64,000 nt of DNA. Source: Calditrichia bacterium (GTDB taxonomy: Bacteria > Calditrichota > Calditrichia > Calditrichales > J004). The notes under the pieces are model-generated. The model did no database searches, was not told where the DNA came from, and worked only from the letters and a program-made list of their open reading frames with translations. The first letter of the stretch is position 1, and every line of letters starts with the position of its first letter. The translations under genes were made by a program, and so were the position numbers. The stretch is taken from positions 62,001-126,000 of the forward strand of contig JACKAO010000004.1 in NCBI GenBank assembly GCA_020635035.1, written 5' to 3'. Positions 52,073-60,358 of this stretch are shown here, piece by piece.

Positions 52073-54367
52073 TTATCCGATATCCAGCCGCAAGCGTACA
52101 AAAACAGGCTCACGCAGTGTTCCGGCGGATGTGACGGATGCATAACGAACTTCGCAGTATAGCTCCGGTTTTATCCAGGTTGTTTCTGCATCGTCCAGTG
52201 GTTTCTCATCGATATAGCGGTCGCAGGTATCCACTGATTGCAGTGTTTCGAAGATCTCTTTCATCTTTTTAGCATCCCAGCCTGTGCCGACTTTGCCGAG
52301 ATATTTATAAGTGCCATTTTCTTCTCTGGCAATATGCATCGCCCCGAAAAGACTCGATCGATCACCTTTGCCTTTGGTATAGCCTAAAATGACACAATCG
52401 ATTGTCTCACGAACCTTTACTTTCGTCCACACCGCAGAGCGCTTGCCCGGATAATAGAACCCGTTCACTTCCTTGGCAACAATACCTTCCAGACCCATTT
52501 GCTTTGCAGCTTCAAACAGAGCTTTACCGTCTTCCATAGCCTGGCTTATGCGATAGGACGTTCCCGGTTTTATGGAATCTGTCAGCCATTCCCGGCGCTG
52601 CCACCAGGGTTCGTTCACTAAAGGCCGTCCATCCAGATACAGGCAATCAAACAGGTAACAAACCGCGGGTGTTTTTTTTGAAGCCCGCTCAATGGCGCCT
52701 TCTGTTTTATGAAACAAACGTCGAATGACATCCTTAAAGATCGGTTTACCGGCATCATCCAGGCAGACAATCTCGGCATCAAAACAGGCAGTCGAAATCC
52801 GGAATGCTTCTTCCGGGATGCATAACTCCGGGAATTGTGTAGTTATATCTTTTTGATTGCGGCTGCGAATGGTGATGACGCCATCATCAATGGTTATGAT
52901 TGCCCGGATGCCATCCCATTTTACTTCATACAAATAATCACTGCTCACCGGGACTTTTTTGGCGCTTTCCGCCAGCATCGGTTCTATGGGCTGCAGCAGG
53001 TAGTCGATTTGCGGATTTTCCACGCGCTCCAGCAACCATTGATTGTTGCCCGTGTCATGAATGCGATATTCAGCACTTAGAGCTTTGCTCTGCAAGCGGA
53101 AGTAGAAGCCATTTTTCTTGGTTTTGCTGATTTGATATTTACCCCGCGCATAAATCCACATATCACCGCCGCCATATTCGCCTTTGGGAATACTGCCGTG
53201 AAAATCAAGATATTTCAGCGGGTGATCTTCTGTCTGGACGGCCAGTCTTTTTATACCCGGTCGTGGTGGCAGGCCTTTGGGGACAGCCCATGATTTCAGC
53301 ACACCATCCTGTTCCAGACGCAGATCGTAGTGTAAACGAGATGCATGATGACGGTGCACCACAAATGCGTTCCCCGATCCCGCGGCGTAGGATGCATCCG
53401 GTTCCGGCGTACGCTGAAATTCACGTTTTTGTTTATATTTTTCAAGGGATTCTGGTGCTTTTCCAGTGGTGTGGATTTTTGTTCTTTTAGTATGCAACTC
53501 TGTGGCATAAGCACCGATGGATTCCCAGGCATCGCCTTCATCCAGAACCATCTGCAGGGCATTTTCAATGTTATAGTCTGTGATAGCAGACGTATTCTCA
53601 AGCTGCTCCCAGGTGATGGGCATGCTTACTGTTGCTCCCGGTAAAGCGCGCAAGCTGTAGGGGGCAGCAATCGTTTGTGATTCACGGTTGCGGTAAATAT
53701 CAATCAGTACTTTATCCGGACGTGCACCTTTGGCTATTTTAAGGGTTGTGGTTTCAGGGTATTTTTTTACAAAACTTTTACCGATTTCCTGGGTGGCGGC
53801 AGCAATTTCATCATACGTATAAAGTGTTTCAAGTGGCACAACGATATGCACACTTTTGCGCCCGGTTGTTTTTACAAAGGGGATATAGCCGTAACTTTCA
53901 AGATGAATTTTGCAGTCGAGAGCCATTTGAATTATTCGTTCAAAGGGATAACCATCAGGCGGATCAAGATCGATGACAAAATAATCCGGTTTATCAAAAT
54001 CGGGCTGACGTGATTGTGCCTGGTGGATTTCGATGGCAGCCAGGTTGGCCGTCCAGACAAGAGTAGCTTCGTTTATGGCAATGATGTAATTCTTTTTCTC
54101 TTTGCCCAGTTTAGCCGATTCTATCCAGTCCGGCGCCCAGTCCGGTTTATTCTTCTGAAAAAACTGCTCGCCGTCAATGCCGTCCGGATAGCGGATAAAA
54201 GATAAAGCGCGGCCTTTAATATGACGCAGGATGGTTGGGGCAATCCTGAGATAATACTCTATAATCTGCGCTTTAATAACGTGATCATCCGGATACAGTA
54301 TTTTATCCAGATTGGTCAGTTCAATCTTGTGTTTACCTATTTCAACGAGTTTAGAATCTTTGGCCAT
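52073..54367 (-). CDS. ligD: ATP-dependent DNA ligase D, Pol-PE-Lig order
   Basis: 764 aa with three enzymes in one chain. Polymerase/primase domain about 10-290 (LTNLDKILYPDD, FFQKN, catalytic DLDPP). 3'-phosphoesterase about 325-455 (VVHRHHASRLHYDLRLE, GSIPKGEYGGGDM). ATP ligase about 470-760 with the nucleotidyl Lys in EVKWDGIRA. The Pol-PE-Lig order is that of mycobacterial LigD, not Pseudomonas. With Ku (42617-43456) it gives a full two-protein non-homologous end-joining system, although the genes are 9 kb apart. Confidence 0.95.
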   Translation of the reverse strand: MAKDSKLVEIGKHKIELTNLDKILYPDDHVIKAQIIEYYLRIAPTILRHIKGRALSFIRYPDGIDGEQFFQKNKPDWAPDWIESAKLGKEKKNYIIAINEATLVWTANLAAIEIHQAQSRQPDFDKPDYFVIDLDPPDGYPFERIIQMALDCKIHLESYGYIPFVKTTGRKSVHIVVPLETLYTYDEIAAATQEIGKSFVKKYPETTTLKIAKGARPDKVLIDIYRNRESQTIAAPYSLRALPGATVSMPITWEQLENTSAITDYNIENALQMVLDEGDAWESIGAYATELHTKRTKIHTTGKAPESLEKYKQKREFQRTPEPDASYAAGSGNAFVVHRHHASRLHYDLRLEQDGVLKSWAVPKGLPPRPGIKRLAVQTEDHPLKYLDFHGSIPKGEYGGGDMWIYARGKYQISKTKKNGFYFRLQSKALSAEYRIHDTGNNQWLLERVENPQIDYLLQPIEPMLAESAKKVPVSSDYLYEVKWDGIRAIITIDDGVITIRSRNQKDITTQFPELCIPEEAFRISTACFDAEIVCLDDAGKPIFKDVIRRLFHKTEGAIERASKKTPAVCYLFDCLYLDGRPLVNEPWWQRREWLTDSIKPGTSYRISQAMEDGKALFEAAKQMGLEGIVAKEVNGFYYPGKRSAVWTKVKVRETIDCVILGYTKGKGDRSSLFGAMHIAREENGTYKYLGKVGTGWDAKKMKEIFETLQSVDTCDRYIDEKPLDDAETTWIKPELYCEVRYASVTSAGTLREPVFVRLRLDIG

Positions 54368-54523
54368 TTCTTCTTTTAATGAGTTTCAATTAAAATTGAT
54401 TTTATTATGCCTGATATAATTAAAAAAACGGTTGTAAAATTTCATTGAAAAGTTTCAAACAATATAAATCTTTCTTATAATTATATGCATCTTACTAAAA
54501 ATTTCACAATTTAAGGAGGTCAA

Positions 54524-55891
54524 ATGCGTTCGATTATACTTTTTGTATTGTCAGTTGGATTTTTGTGGGCGTCAGACGATGATCATTCTAAAATGACCGG
54601 ACCATACTCAACACCGCAAGAGATAACCGCTGCCTGTCTGGAATGTCATCAGGATGCAGCAAAACAGGTGATGGGAACAACACACTGGACATGGGAGTCG
54701 TTGGAGCCAATGAAGGTTCAAGGACATGATGAAGCAGTTTATCTGGGTAAGAAAAATCTTTTTAATAACTTTTGTGTTAATCTTTATTCAAACTGGCCTC
54801 GCTGCACCAGTTGCCATGCAGGTTATGGCTGGAAAGATGCTTCATTTGACTTTAAAGATGAGAAAAATGTCGACTGTCTTGTCTGTCACGATCAAACCGG
54901 GACTTATAATAAGACACCAACGGGTGCGGGAATGCCTGATCCAAAAGTGGACTTAGTAGCTGTTGCCCAGAGTGTCGGTCCTGCAAATCGCGAAACGTGC
55001 GGAAGCTGCCATTTTTATGGTGGTGGCGGTGAAAATGTTAAACATGGAGATCTTGAACCGGCTTTGATAAATCCAACGACCGGACTTGATGTACATATGG
55101 GCGGAAATGACATGGTCTGCCAGGACTGCCATGAATTTGATAAGCACCAGCTTAAAGGTATTGCCGTCTCGGTAACGGCAGTTGCAGGTGATCGCCAGGT
55201 AGAATGTGCCGGATGCCATGAAGAGACTCCGCATGAAAAGGATATTTTAAATACACATTTTAAAAAAGTAGCCTGTCAAACGTGCCACATCCCCGTTTAT
55301 GCAAAGGAACTACCAACAAAAATGTACTGGGATTGGTCCACTGCCGGTCAGGATTTGGAAGTACAAAAAGACAAATTTGGCAAACCAACTTATGATAAAA
55401 AGAAAGGTGATTTTATCTGGGATCAGAATATTCAGCCGGAATATTTGTGGTATAATGGAAATACATCACGCTATCTTGCAGGAGATAAAATTAATGAAAA
55501 TGGAATTACTCAGTTAAATTACCCGCTTGGCAGCAAAGATGATGCGGATGCCAGAATCTATCCATTTAAAGTCCATCGCGGAAAACAGATAAGCGACGCT
55601 GAAAATAAATACCTTATTGTTCCTAAACTGATGGGTGGTTACTGGAAACATTTTGACTGGAATAAAGCCGCTGAAGATGGTATGAAATCAATTGGTTTAA
55701 CCTATTCCGGTAAATTTGAATTTGTTGAAACTGAAATGTTCTGGCGTGTAAATCATGAAGTATCAGCACCGGATATGGCTCTGAAATGCACTGATTGTCA
55801 TCAGGGTGGTTCACGATTGGACTGGAAAAAACTGGGCTATGATGTAGACCCTGCACCTAAGGAAGAAATTGATAAATATATGAAACAATAG
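54524..55891 (+). CDS. otr: Octahaem cytochrome, tetrathionate reductase (Otr) family
   Basis: 455 aa, signal peptide about 1-16, AGGAGG site. Eight CxxCH motifs: CLECH, CTSCH, CLVCH, CGSCH, CQDCH, CAGCH, CQTCH, CTDCH. The spacing and segments such as GTTHWTWE, NNFCVNLYSNWPRCTSCHAG, CHFYGGGGENVKHGD and MGGNDMVCQDCH match octahaem tetrathionate reductase. Shewanella Otr reduces tetrathionate, nitrite and hydroxylamine in vitro. The physiological substrate is often unsure. A periplasmic enzyme that could draw on the NapC-like or b/c cytochromes. Confidence 0.9.
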   Translation: MRSIILFVLSVGFLWASDDDHSKMTGPYSTPQEITAACLECHQDAAKQVMGTTHWTWESLEPMKVQGHDEAVYLGKKNLFNNFCVNLYSNWPRCTSCHAGYGWKDASFDFKDEKNVDCLVCHDQTGTYNKTPTGAGMPDPKVDLVAVAQSVGPANRETCGSCHFYGGGGENVKHGDLEPALINPTTGLDVHMGGNDMVCQDCHEFDKHQLKGIAVSVTAVAGDRQVECAGCHEETPHEKDILNTHFKKVACQTCHIPVYAKELPTKMYWDWSTAGQDLEVQKDKFGKPTYDKKKGDFIWDQNIQPEYLWYNGNTSRYLAGDKINENGITQLNYPLGSKDDADARIYPFKVHRGKQISDAENKYLIVPKLMGGYWKHFDWNKAAEDGMKSIGLTYSGKFEFVETEMFWRVNHEVSAPDMALKCTDCHQGGSRLDWKKLGYDVDPAPKEEIDKYMKQ

Positions 55892-55904
55892 GTTATACGA
55901 TAAA

Positions 55905-55931
55905 GCCGCTGAAAGTCAGCGGCTTTTTTTT
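55905..55931 (+). terminator. Rho-independent terminator after the octahaem gene
   Basis: GCCGCTGA (55905-55912), loop AAG, TCAGCGGC (55916-55923), then eight T. Confidence 0.93.
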
Positions 55932-55959
55932 AATTTATTTATGTTTAGGAAATATTTCC

Positions 55960-56189
55960 TTATTTAACCAGAAGCATTTTGCGCACAGCCGAATAGCTCC
56001 CGGCTTCTACAATGCACCTGTGTTCAATCCTGTCCATTCATCTTCTACGGCATCGTTTACATCATAATATATATCCACAAGAAAGCTGCCATCATCCCGC
56101 TAGGAAAAGGATACGTTTGTCACAACCGGGGCCGCATTCTGGGCATAAAGATAACCTGCAGTAAAAAATAAAAGAAAAACAAAGCGCAT
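55960..56189 (-). pseudogene. Internally deleted secreted protein: signal peptide plus sorting tail
   Basis: On the minus strand ATG 56189 opens a signal peptide (MRFVFLLFFTAGYLYAQ) and the start of a mature protein, APVVTNVSFS-stop-RDDGSFLVDIYYDVNDA, a common opening of FCB secreted proteins (the stop is one C-to-T change from Gln). About 15 codons later the frame shifts and the last codons read VEAGSYSAVRKMLLVK-stop, the end of a T9SS sorting tail. The whole middle of the gene is gone. The rest of 55932-56399 carries only the regulatory signals listed next. Confidence 0.75.
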
Positions 56190-56227
56190 TTTTCAGACCT
56201 TGATTATTTAAATAATATGTTTAAAAA

Positions 56228-56245
56228 TACAAAAATGATGCCACC
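56228..56245 (-). promoter_or_regulatory. Candidate sigma-54 promoter in front of the deleted gene
   Basis: Minus strand GGTGGCATCATTTTTGTA: TGGCAT, 5 bases, TTGTA, i.e. GG-N10-GT, one base off the GG-N10-GC rule. It lies 39 bases before the pseudogene start and 40-90 bases from the palindromes at 56284-56331. Confidence 0.4.
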
Positions 56246-56283
56246 TGCTTACCCCTAAAAAACAACAAATACTGTCTTCAGAA

Positions 56284-56331
56284 TGTCAACAAAGGCAACA
56301 TTTAAAAATAATATGTTGCCCAAAGGCAACG
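56284..56331. promoter_or_regulatory. Palindromic GGCAAC array, candidate NtrC-type activator sites
   Basis: TGTCAACAAAGGCAACA (56284-56300) and TGTTGCCCAAAGGCAACG (56314-56331). The second is a perfect inverted repeat GTTGCC-CAAA-GGCAAC. The two right halves (CAAAGGCAAC) are identical and 31 bases apart, three helical turns. Located between the deleted gene and the second kinase/regulator pair. Confidence 0.5.
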
Positions 56332-56399
56332 CTAAACCATTGATTTAAAAAAATTATAGGTGTAGAATATAGTAGTCATCTAATTAGGGTTAGCTTGTT

Positions 56400-58862
56400 A
56401 TGCCGACCTCATTAAAAAGAATACTTCTCTTTATCTTTGTTCAGGCTATAATTTTCGCTATAATAACAACGCTTATTATATCAAAAAATGTATTTAAATA
56501 TTCTATTACATCCATTGAAGATCCAGTCCCGGTAAGCAATATTACTAAAATTTTTTTTCACGACCTAGATAAAGACGGGGAAAGTGAACGTATCAAAATC
56601 TACAATACTCGAAAAGCGGACGATACCTTTCATATAAATATTTATAAAAACAATAAAGGTCTAATAAATCAATGGAATATCAAGGATAGTATATTGGTCT
56701 CCTTTATTGCTTTCGCTGACCTTGATAGAGATAATTGCGAAGAAGTGGTTGTTTGGAGCCAGGGCAGGGACTCGCTTTATCTTTCGATTATAAATATTAA
56801 TCAATTTTCTAATTTAAGTTTCAAAGACAAGTTTGTACTTAAAGGTTCTGATTTAAATAGACATAAGACCTGGGATATTGAAAATCTTGATGTGAAGTAT
56901 TCAGAAAATATCCCTGGTATGCTTTATTTTTTCTTACGCTCAGGTTATTCAAGGTATCCAAGAGGCGTTTACAGATTTGATCTCACCAAAGGAAAAATAA
57001 TAAATAAATTTGAAAGCCCGGCTTCATTTACGCAACTGGCTTTGTTTGATATTAATAATGATCATAAGGAAGAAATCATTTTAGGATCAACTGCCACCGA
57101 TAATTTCCCCGATTCTGTCGCTTTCAGTGATGTGTATTCATGGATTTTTGTTATGGATCAAAAACTGGATAAACTGTTTGTACAAAAAAGTATTAATCGC
57201 TATGGCGGATCCTGGTTTATTACGGCGTTTGATGAAACAATGCCTGTTTTATATGGCCTGAATATTTATAAAGAGCGAAATTTAAAAATAATTAAAGTGG
57301 ATCATTCACTTGAAATCAAAGATTCGCTGTTTATTAAAGGATATGTAGCCGGGGATTATTGGCTGGATGATTCAAATCATTTTAATGTTTTTCTTAAAGG
57401 CTGGGATAAAAGATCGCTGGTAAAGTTTGATCCGGCGCTGAATATTGTTGATGCTAAGGAACTTGAAATCCCTGTTGACACTGAAATACGTTCGATTGAT
57501 GATATAGATAACGATGGCTTAAAAAACTATTATTTAAGGACAATGAGCACATTGTTCCTGTTGGATGAAAACTTTGATAAAATAGCTGAAATTAAACTCG
57601 GTGAAGATGAAAGACTGGATGATATTTCCATTCTCCGGCAAAAACGTAAAAATAACATTTTAGGAATCAATACCACTAAATATTCATACGTTTTTAACTT
57701 AAACCCATCATGGATTTACAAATGGAAATGGCCATTATTCATATTAGAAATTTTAATCTTTTACGGATTGTTTTTTGTGCTTCACATTCTTATCAATAAA
57801 ATTCGCATCTATATTTCCTACTTTATTTTTTCCATAACTGAATCTGATAATGCGGTTATTCTGATCAATCATAAGCAAAATATAATTGCTTTCAATAGCA
57901 GGGTTGAGGATATACTGGGTTTGGCAAATGCTGTCAAACGGCAACAAAATTATCAGAAAACGTTGCAAAACCGCAACGAAATAGTCGCTGTTATTGATGA
58001 AAGTATAAATAAAAAGGCTCCTGTAAAAAAAGAAATATCGTATGATACCTTCAATAAAAACTTTATTGGAACCGTAAAAGTAAGTCCCTTTAAAAGTTAT
58101 TTTAACTTCATAAATGCCTACCTCGTCGAGATACAGGATAATACAGATCAAATTTTAAATGAAAGACAAATGAACTGGCAGCGCAATCTGCGCCGTATGA
58201 TTCATGATATAAAAAATCCGCTTGCCGGTGTGCAGTTTAAATTACAGTCAATTTATCTAAAAATGTCTGACAAAGATCCTGAGTTGGCAGCAGAGCTGGA
58301 AGGGGAGATTGAAATCGCAAATTCAGAGATAAAGCGTATCCGTAATATCAGTAAAGATTTTCTGAAGTTCAGTAATCTCGAAGCGATACAGCCCCGCTTT
58401 CTAAAACTGGATGAACTTATTATACGTTGCATTAATCATTTTAGGGCATATCAAAACAACAATCTGAAGATTCAAAATATTATTGATGATAAAATACCTG
58501 AAGTCTTCTGGGATGCCCGTCAGATTGAGCTGCTGCTTCATATTGTTATTGAAAATGCCATTGACGCTGTCAAAGGCAGTGGACAATTATTACTAAAAAC
58601 AGAATTGGTACAAAATTTGAATATAATTGAAGAAGAATTTGTGAAAATAATGATCGCAGATACTGGGTGTGGCATTGAGGAAGAAGATATAAATAAAATA
58701 TTTCAGCCAAACTTCAGCTTAAAACCCGAAGGTTCAGGAATGGGACTGGTTTTTGCAAAACAGATAGTGCAGCAGCATAAAGGATCTATTTGGCTTGAAA
58801 AGTTTGAAGGATTTTCGACTGCTTTTATTATTTCTATTCCGGCAATACCAAAGACAGGATAA
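56400..58862 (+). CDS. Membrane sensor histidine kinase with large periplasmic domain
   Basis: 820 aa. TM helix about 8-28, then a periplasmic region of about 400 residues with FG-GAP-like D-x-D-x-D-G turns (HDLDKDGESE, DLDRDNCEE, DINNDHKEE, DIDNDGLKN), probably a beta-propeller. Second TM about 440-465, PAS-like segment (ILINHKQNIIAFNSRVEDILG), HisKA with the phospho-His in RRMIHDIKNPLAG, HATPase with DTGCGI and GMGLVFA. Two bases separate it from its regulator. Signal sensed is unknown. No strong ribosome site precedes ATG 56400, so the start is moderately sure. Confidence 0.88.
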   Translation: MPTSLKRILLFIFVQAIIFAIITTLIISKNVFKYSITSIEDPVPVSNITKIFFHDLDKDGESERIKIYNTRKADDTFHINIYKNNKGLINQWNIKDSILVSFIAFADLDRDNCEEVVVWSQGRDSLYLSIININQFSNLSFKDKFVLKGSDLNRHKTWDIENLDVKYSENIPGMLYFFLRSGYSRYPRGVYRFDLTKGKIINKFESPASFTQLALFDINNDHKEEIILGSTATDNFPDSVAFSDVYSWIFVMDQKLDKLFVQKSINRYGGSWFITAFDETMPVLYGLNIYKERNLKIIKVDHSLEIKDSLFIKGYVAGDYWLDDSNHFNVFLKGWDKRSLVKFDPALNIVDAKELEIPVDTEIRSIDDIDNDGLKNYYLRTMSTLFLLDENFDKIAEIKLGEDERLDDISILRQKRKNNILGINTTKYSYVFNLNPSWIYKWKWPLFILEILIFYGLFFVLHILINKIRIYISYFIFSITESDNAVILINHKQNIIAFNSRVEDILGLANAVKRQQNYQKTLQNRNEIVAVIDESINKKAPVKKEISYDTFNKNFIGTVKVSPFKSYFNFINAYLVEIQDNTDQILNERQMNWQRNLRRMIHDIKNPLAGVQFKLQSIYLKMSDKDPELAAELEGEIEIANSEIKRIRNISKDFLKFSNLEAIQPRFLKLDELIIRCINHFRAYQNNNLKIQNIIDDKIPEVFWDARQIELLLHIVIENAIDAVKGSGQLLLKTELVQNLNIIEEEFVKIMIADTGCGIEEEDINKIFQPNFSLKPEGSGMGLVFAKQIVQQHKGSIWLEKFEGFSTAFIISIPAIPKTG

Positions 58863-58864
58863 TT

Positions 58865-60211
58865 ATGTATAGAATACTTGCAGTAGATGATGATGAACGT
58901 TTTCTCGAAATACTCGTTGATTTATTAAAATACAAAAACTATGAGATCGATACTTTAAGTAACCCCACCATTGTAATTGAACATCTCGCCAACCATGAAT
59001 ACGATTGCATCCTTCTGGATGTAAAAATGCCGGGTATGGATGGTATATCACTTTTAGACAACATAATTGCATTTAACCCTGGGCTTCCTGTGATAATGAT
59101 TTCTGGGCAGAGTACATTGTCCATTGCCGTTAATGCCATTAAAAAAGGTGCATATGATTTTCTTGAAAAAGGAGCTGATTCGGATAGGTTGCTGATCACA
59201 GTCCAGAATGCTATAGATAAGAAAAGCTGGATTTCTGAAAGAAAGCTGCTAATCTCTGAAATCATGGACCAATATGAAATGGTTGGTGAGAGTGCTGCAA
59301 TGCGTAATATATTTAACCAGATCAGCATGGTAGCGCCAACTGATGCAAAAGTTCTTATTCTTGGCGAAACAGGGACTGGGAAAGAACTGGCGGCACGGGC
59401 GATTCATCTTAACAGTAAGCGTGCTACAAAACCTTATATCAAAGTTAATTGTGCGGCAATACCCGATACGTTGATAGAAAGTACCTTTTTTGGACACAGG
59501 AAAGGCAGTTTTTCCGGAGCATATAATGATCAGGTAGGGAAATTTGAAATGGCCAATGAAGGCACATTGTTTCTGGATGAAATAGCTGAGCTGAATATGC
59601 AGGCACAGGCAAAATTATTGCGGGTTTTGCAGGATGGAGAAATCGAAAAAATCGGGGAAACTAAATCATACAAAGTAGATGTAAGGATTATAGCAGCCAC
59701 AAATAAACAACTCCCACAGCTGATTGAAAAAGGGCAATTCCGTGAAGATTTATATCATCGTCTGCGTGTTATTGAGATGCTTATCCCACCATTAAATAAA
59801 CATGTTGAAGACATTCCAATCCTGTGTCGTCATTTTTTGGGTAAATTTTCTGATAGATACAATAAACCCATCACACAGCTCACAGAACAAGCTTTAAATT
59901 TATTGATGTTACAAAGGTGGCCAGGTAATATTAGAATGCTGGAAAATGTAATTGAAAAAGCTGTTATTTTTTCCAGAAATAATGTTATCAGTGCGCAGGA
60001 AATCAATTCTGCATTGACCAAGGATGCCGATTCTATCATGTCGGATTTATCCAATTTGTCCCTAAAGGATTATATTGATCAAAAAGAGAAAGAGTTTATA
60101 GAAATATTTTTATTGAAAAATGAAGGAAAAAAGCAGGAAACTGCCGATTTATTAGGCATTGACCGGGCAACTCTCTGGAAAAAAATTCAAAAATATCATT
60201 TGGATATTTAA
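58865..60211 (+). CDS. NtrC-family response regulator with variant GSFSGA loop
   Basis: 448 aa: receiver (phospho-acceptor about D52 in ILLDVKMPGMDG), AAA+ domain with Walker A GETGTGKE (167-174), Walker B GTLFLDE, arginine segment REDLYHRLR, and a C-terminal Fis helix-turn-helix (ETADLLGIDRATLWKKI). The sigma-54 contact loop reads GSFSGA (about 214-219) instead of GAFTGA. The Phe and Gly are kept, so it may still work with sigma-54. Presumed to bind the palindromes at 56284-56331 just upstream of its own operon. Confidence 0.9.
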   Translation: MYRILAVDDDERFLEILVDLLKYKNYEIDTLSNPTIVIEHLANHEYDCILLDVKMPGMDGISLLDNIIAFNPGLPVIMISGQSTLSIAVNAIKKGAYDFLEKGADSDRLLITVQNAIDKKSWISERKLLISEIMDQYEMVGESAAMRNIFNQISMVAPTDAKVLILGETGTGKELAARAIHLNSKRATKPYIKVNCAAIPDTLIESTFFGHRKGSFSGAYNDQVGKFEMANEGTLFLDEIAELNMQAQAKLLRVLQDGEIEKIGETKSYKVDVRIIAATNKQLPQLIEKGQFREDLYHRLRVIEMLIPPLNKHVEDIPILCRHFLGKFSDRYNKPITQLTEQALNLLMLQRWPGNIRMLENVIEKAVIFSRNNVISAQEINSALTKDADSIMSDLSNLSLKDYIDQKEKEFIEIFLLKNEGKKQETADLLGIDRATLWKKIQKYHLDI

Positions 60212-60358
60212 TAGCACATTATTGATTAGTTCTTAATCCCTTGCTTACTGCAACAACACCTTCAAATACCCCGTAGTACAAAAAACTTTCAATGTGTTTT
60301 GTCGTCTTTTAAATTAACTCATTCATAATTCCTACATATACTTACAAAGGAGATTGCC

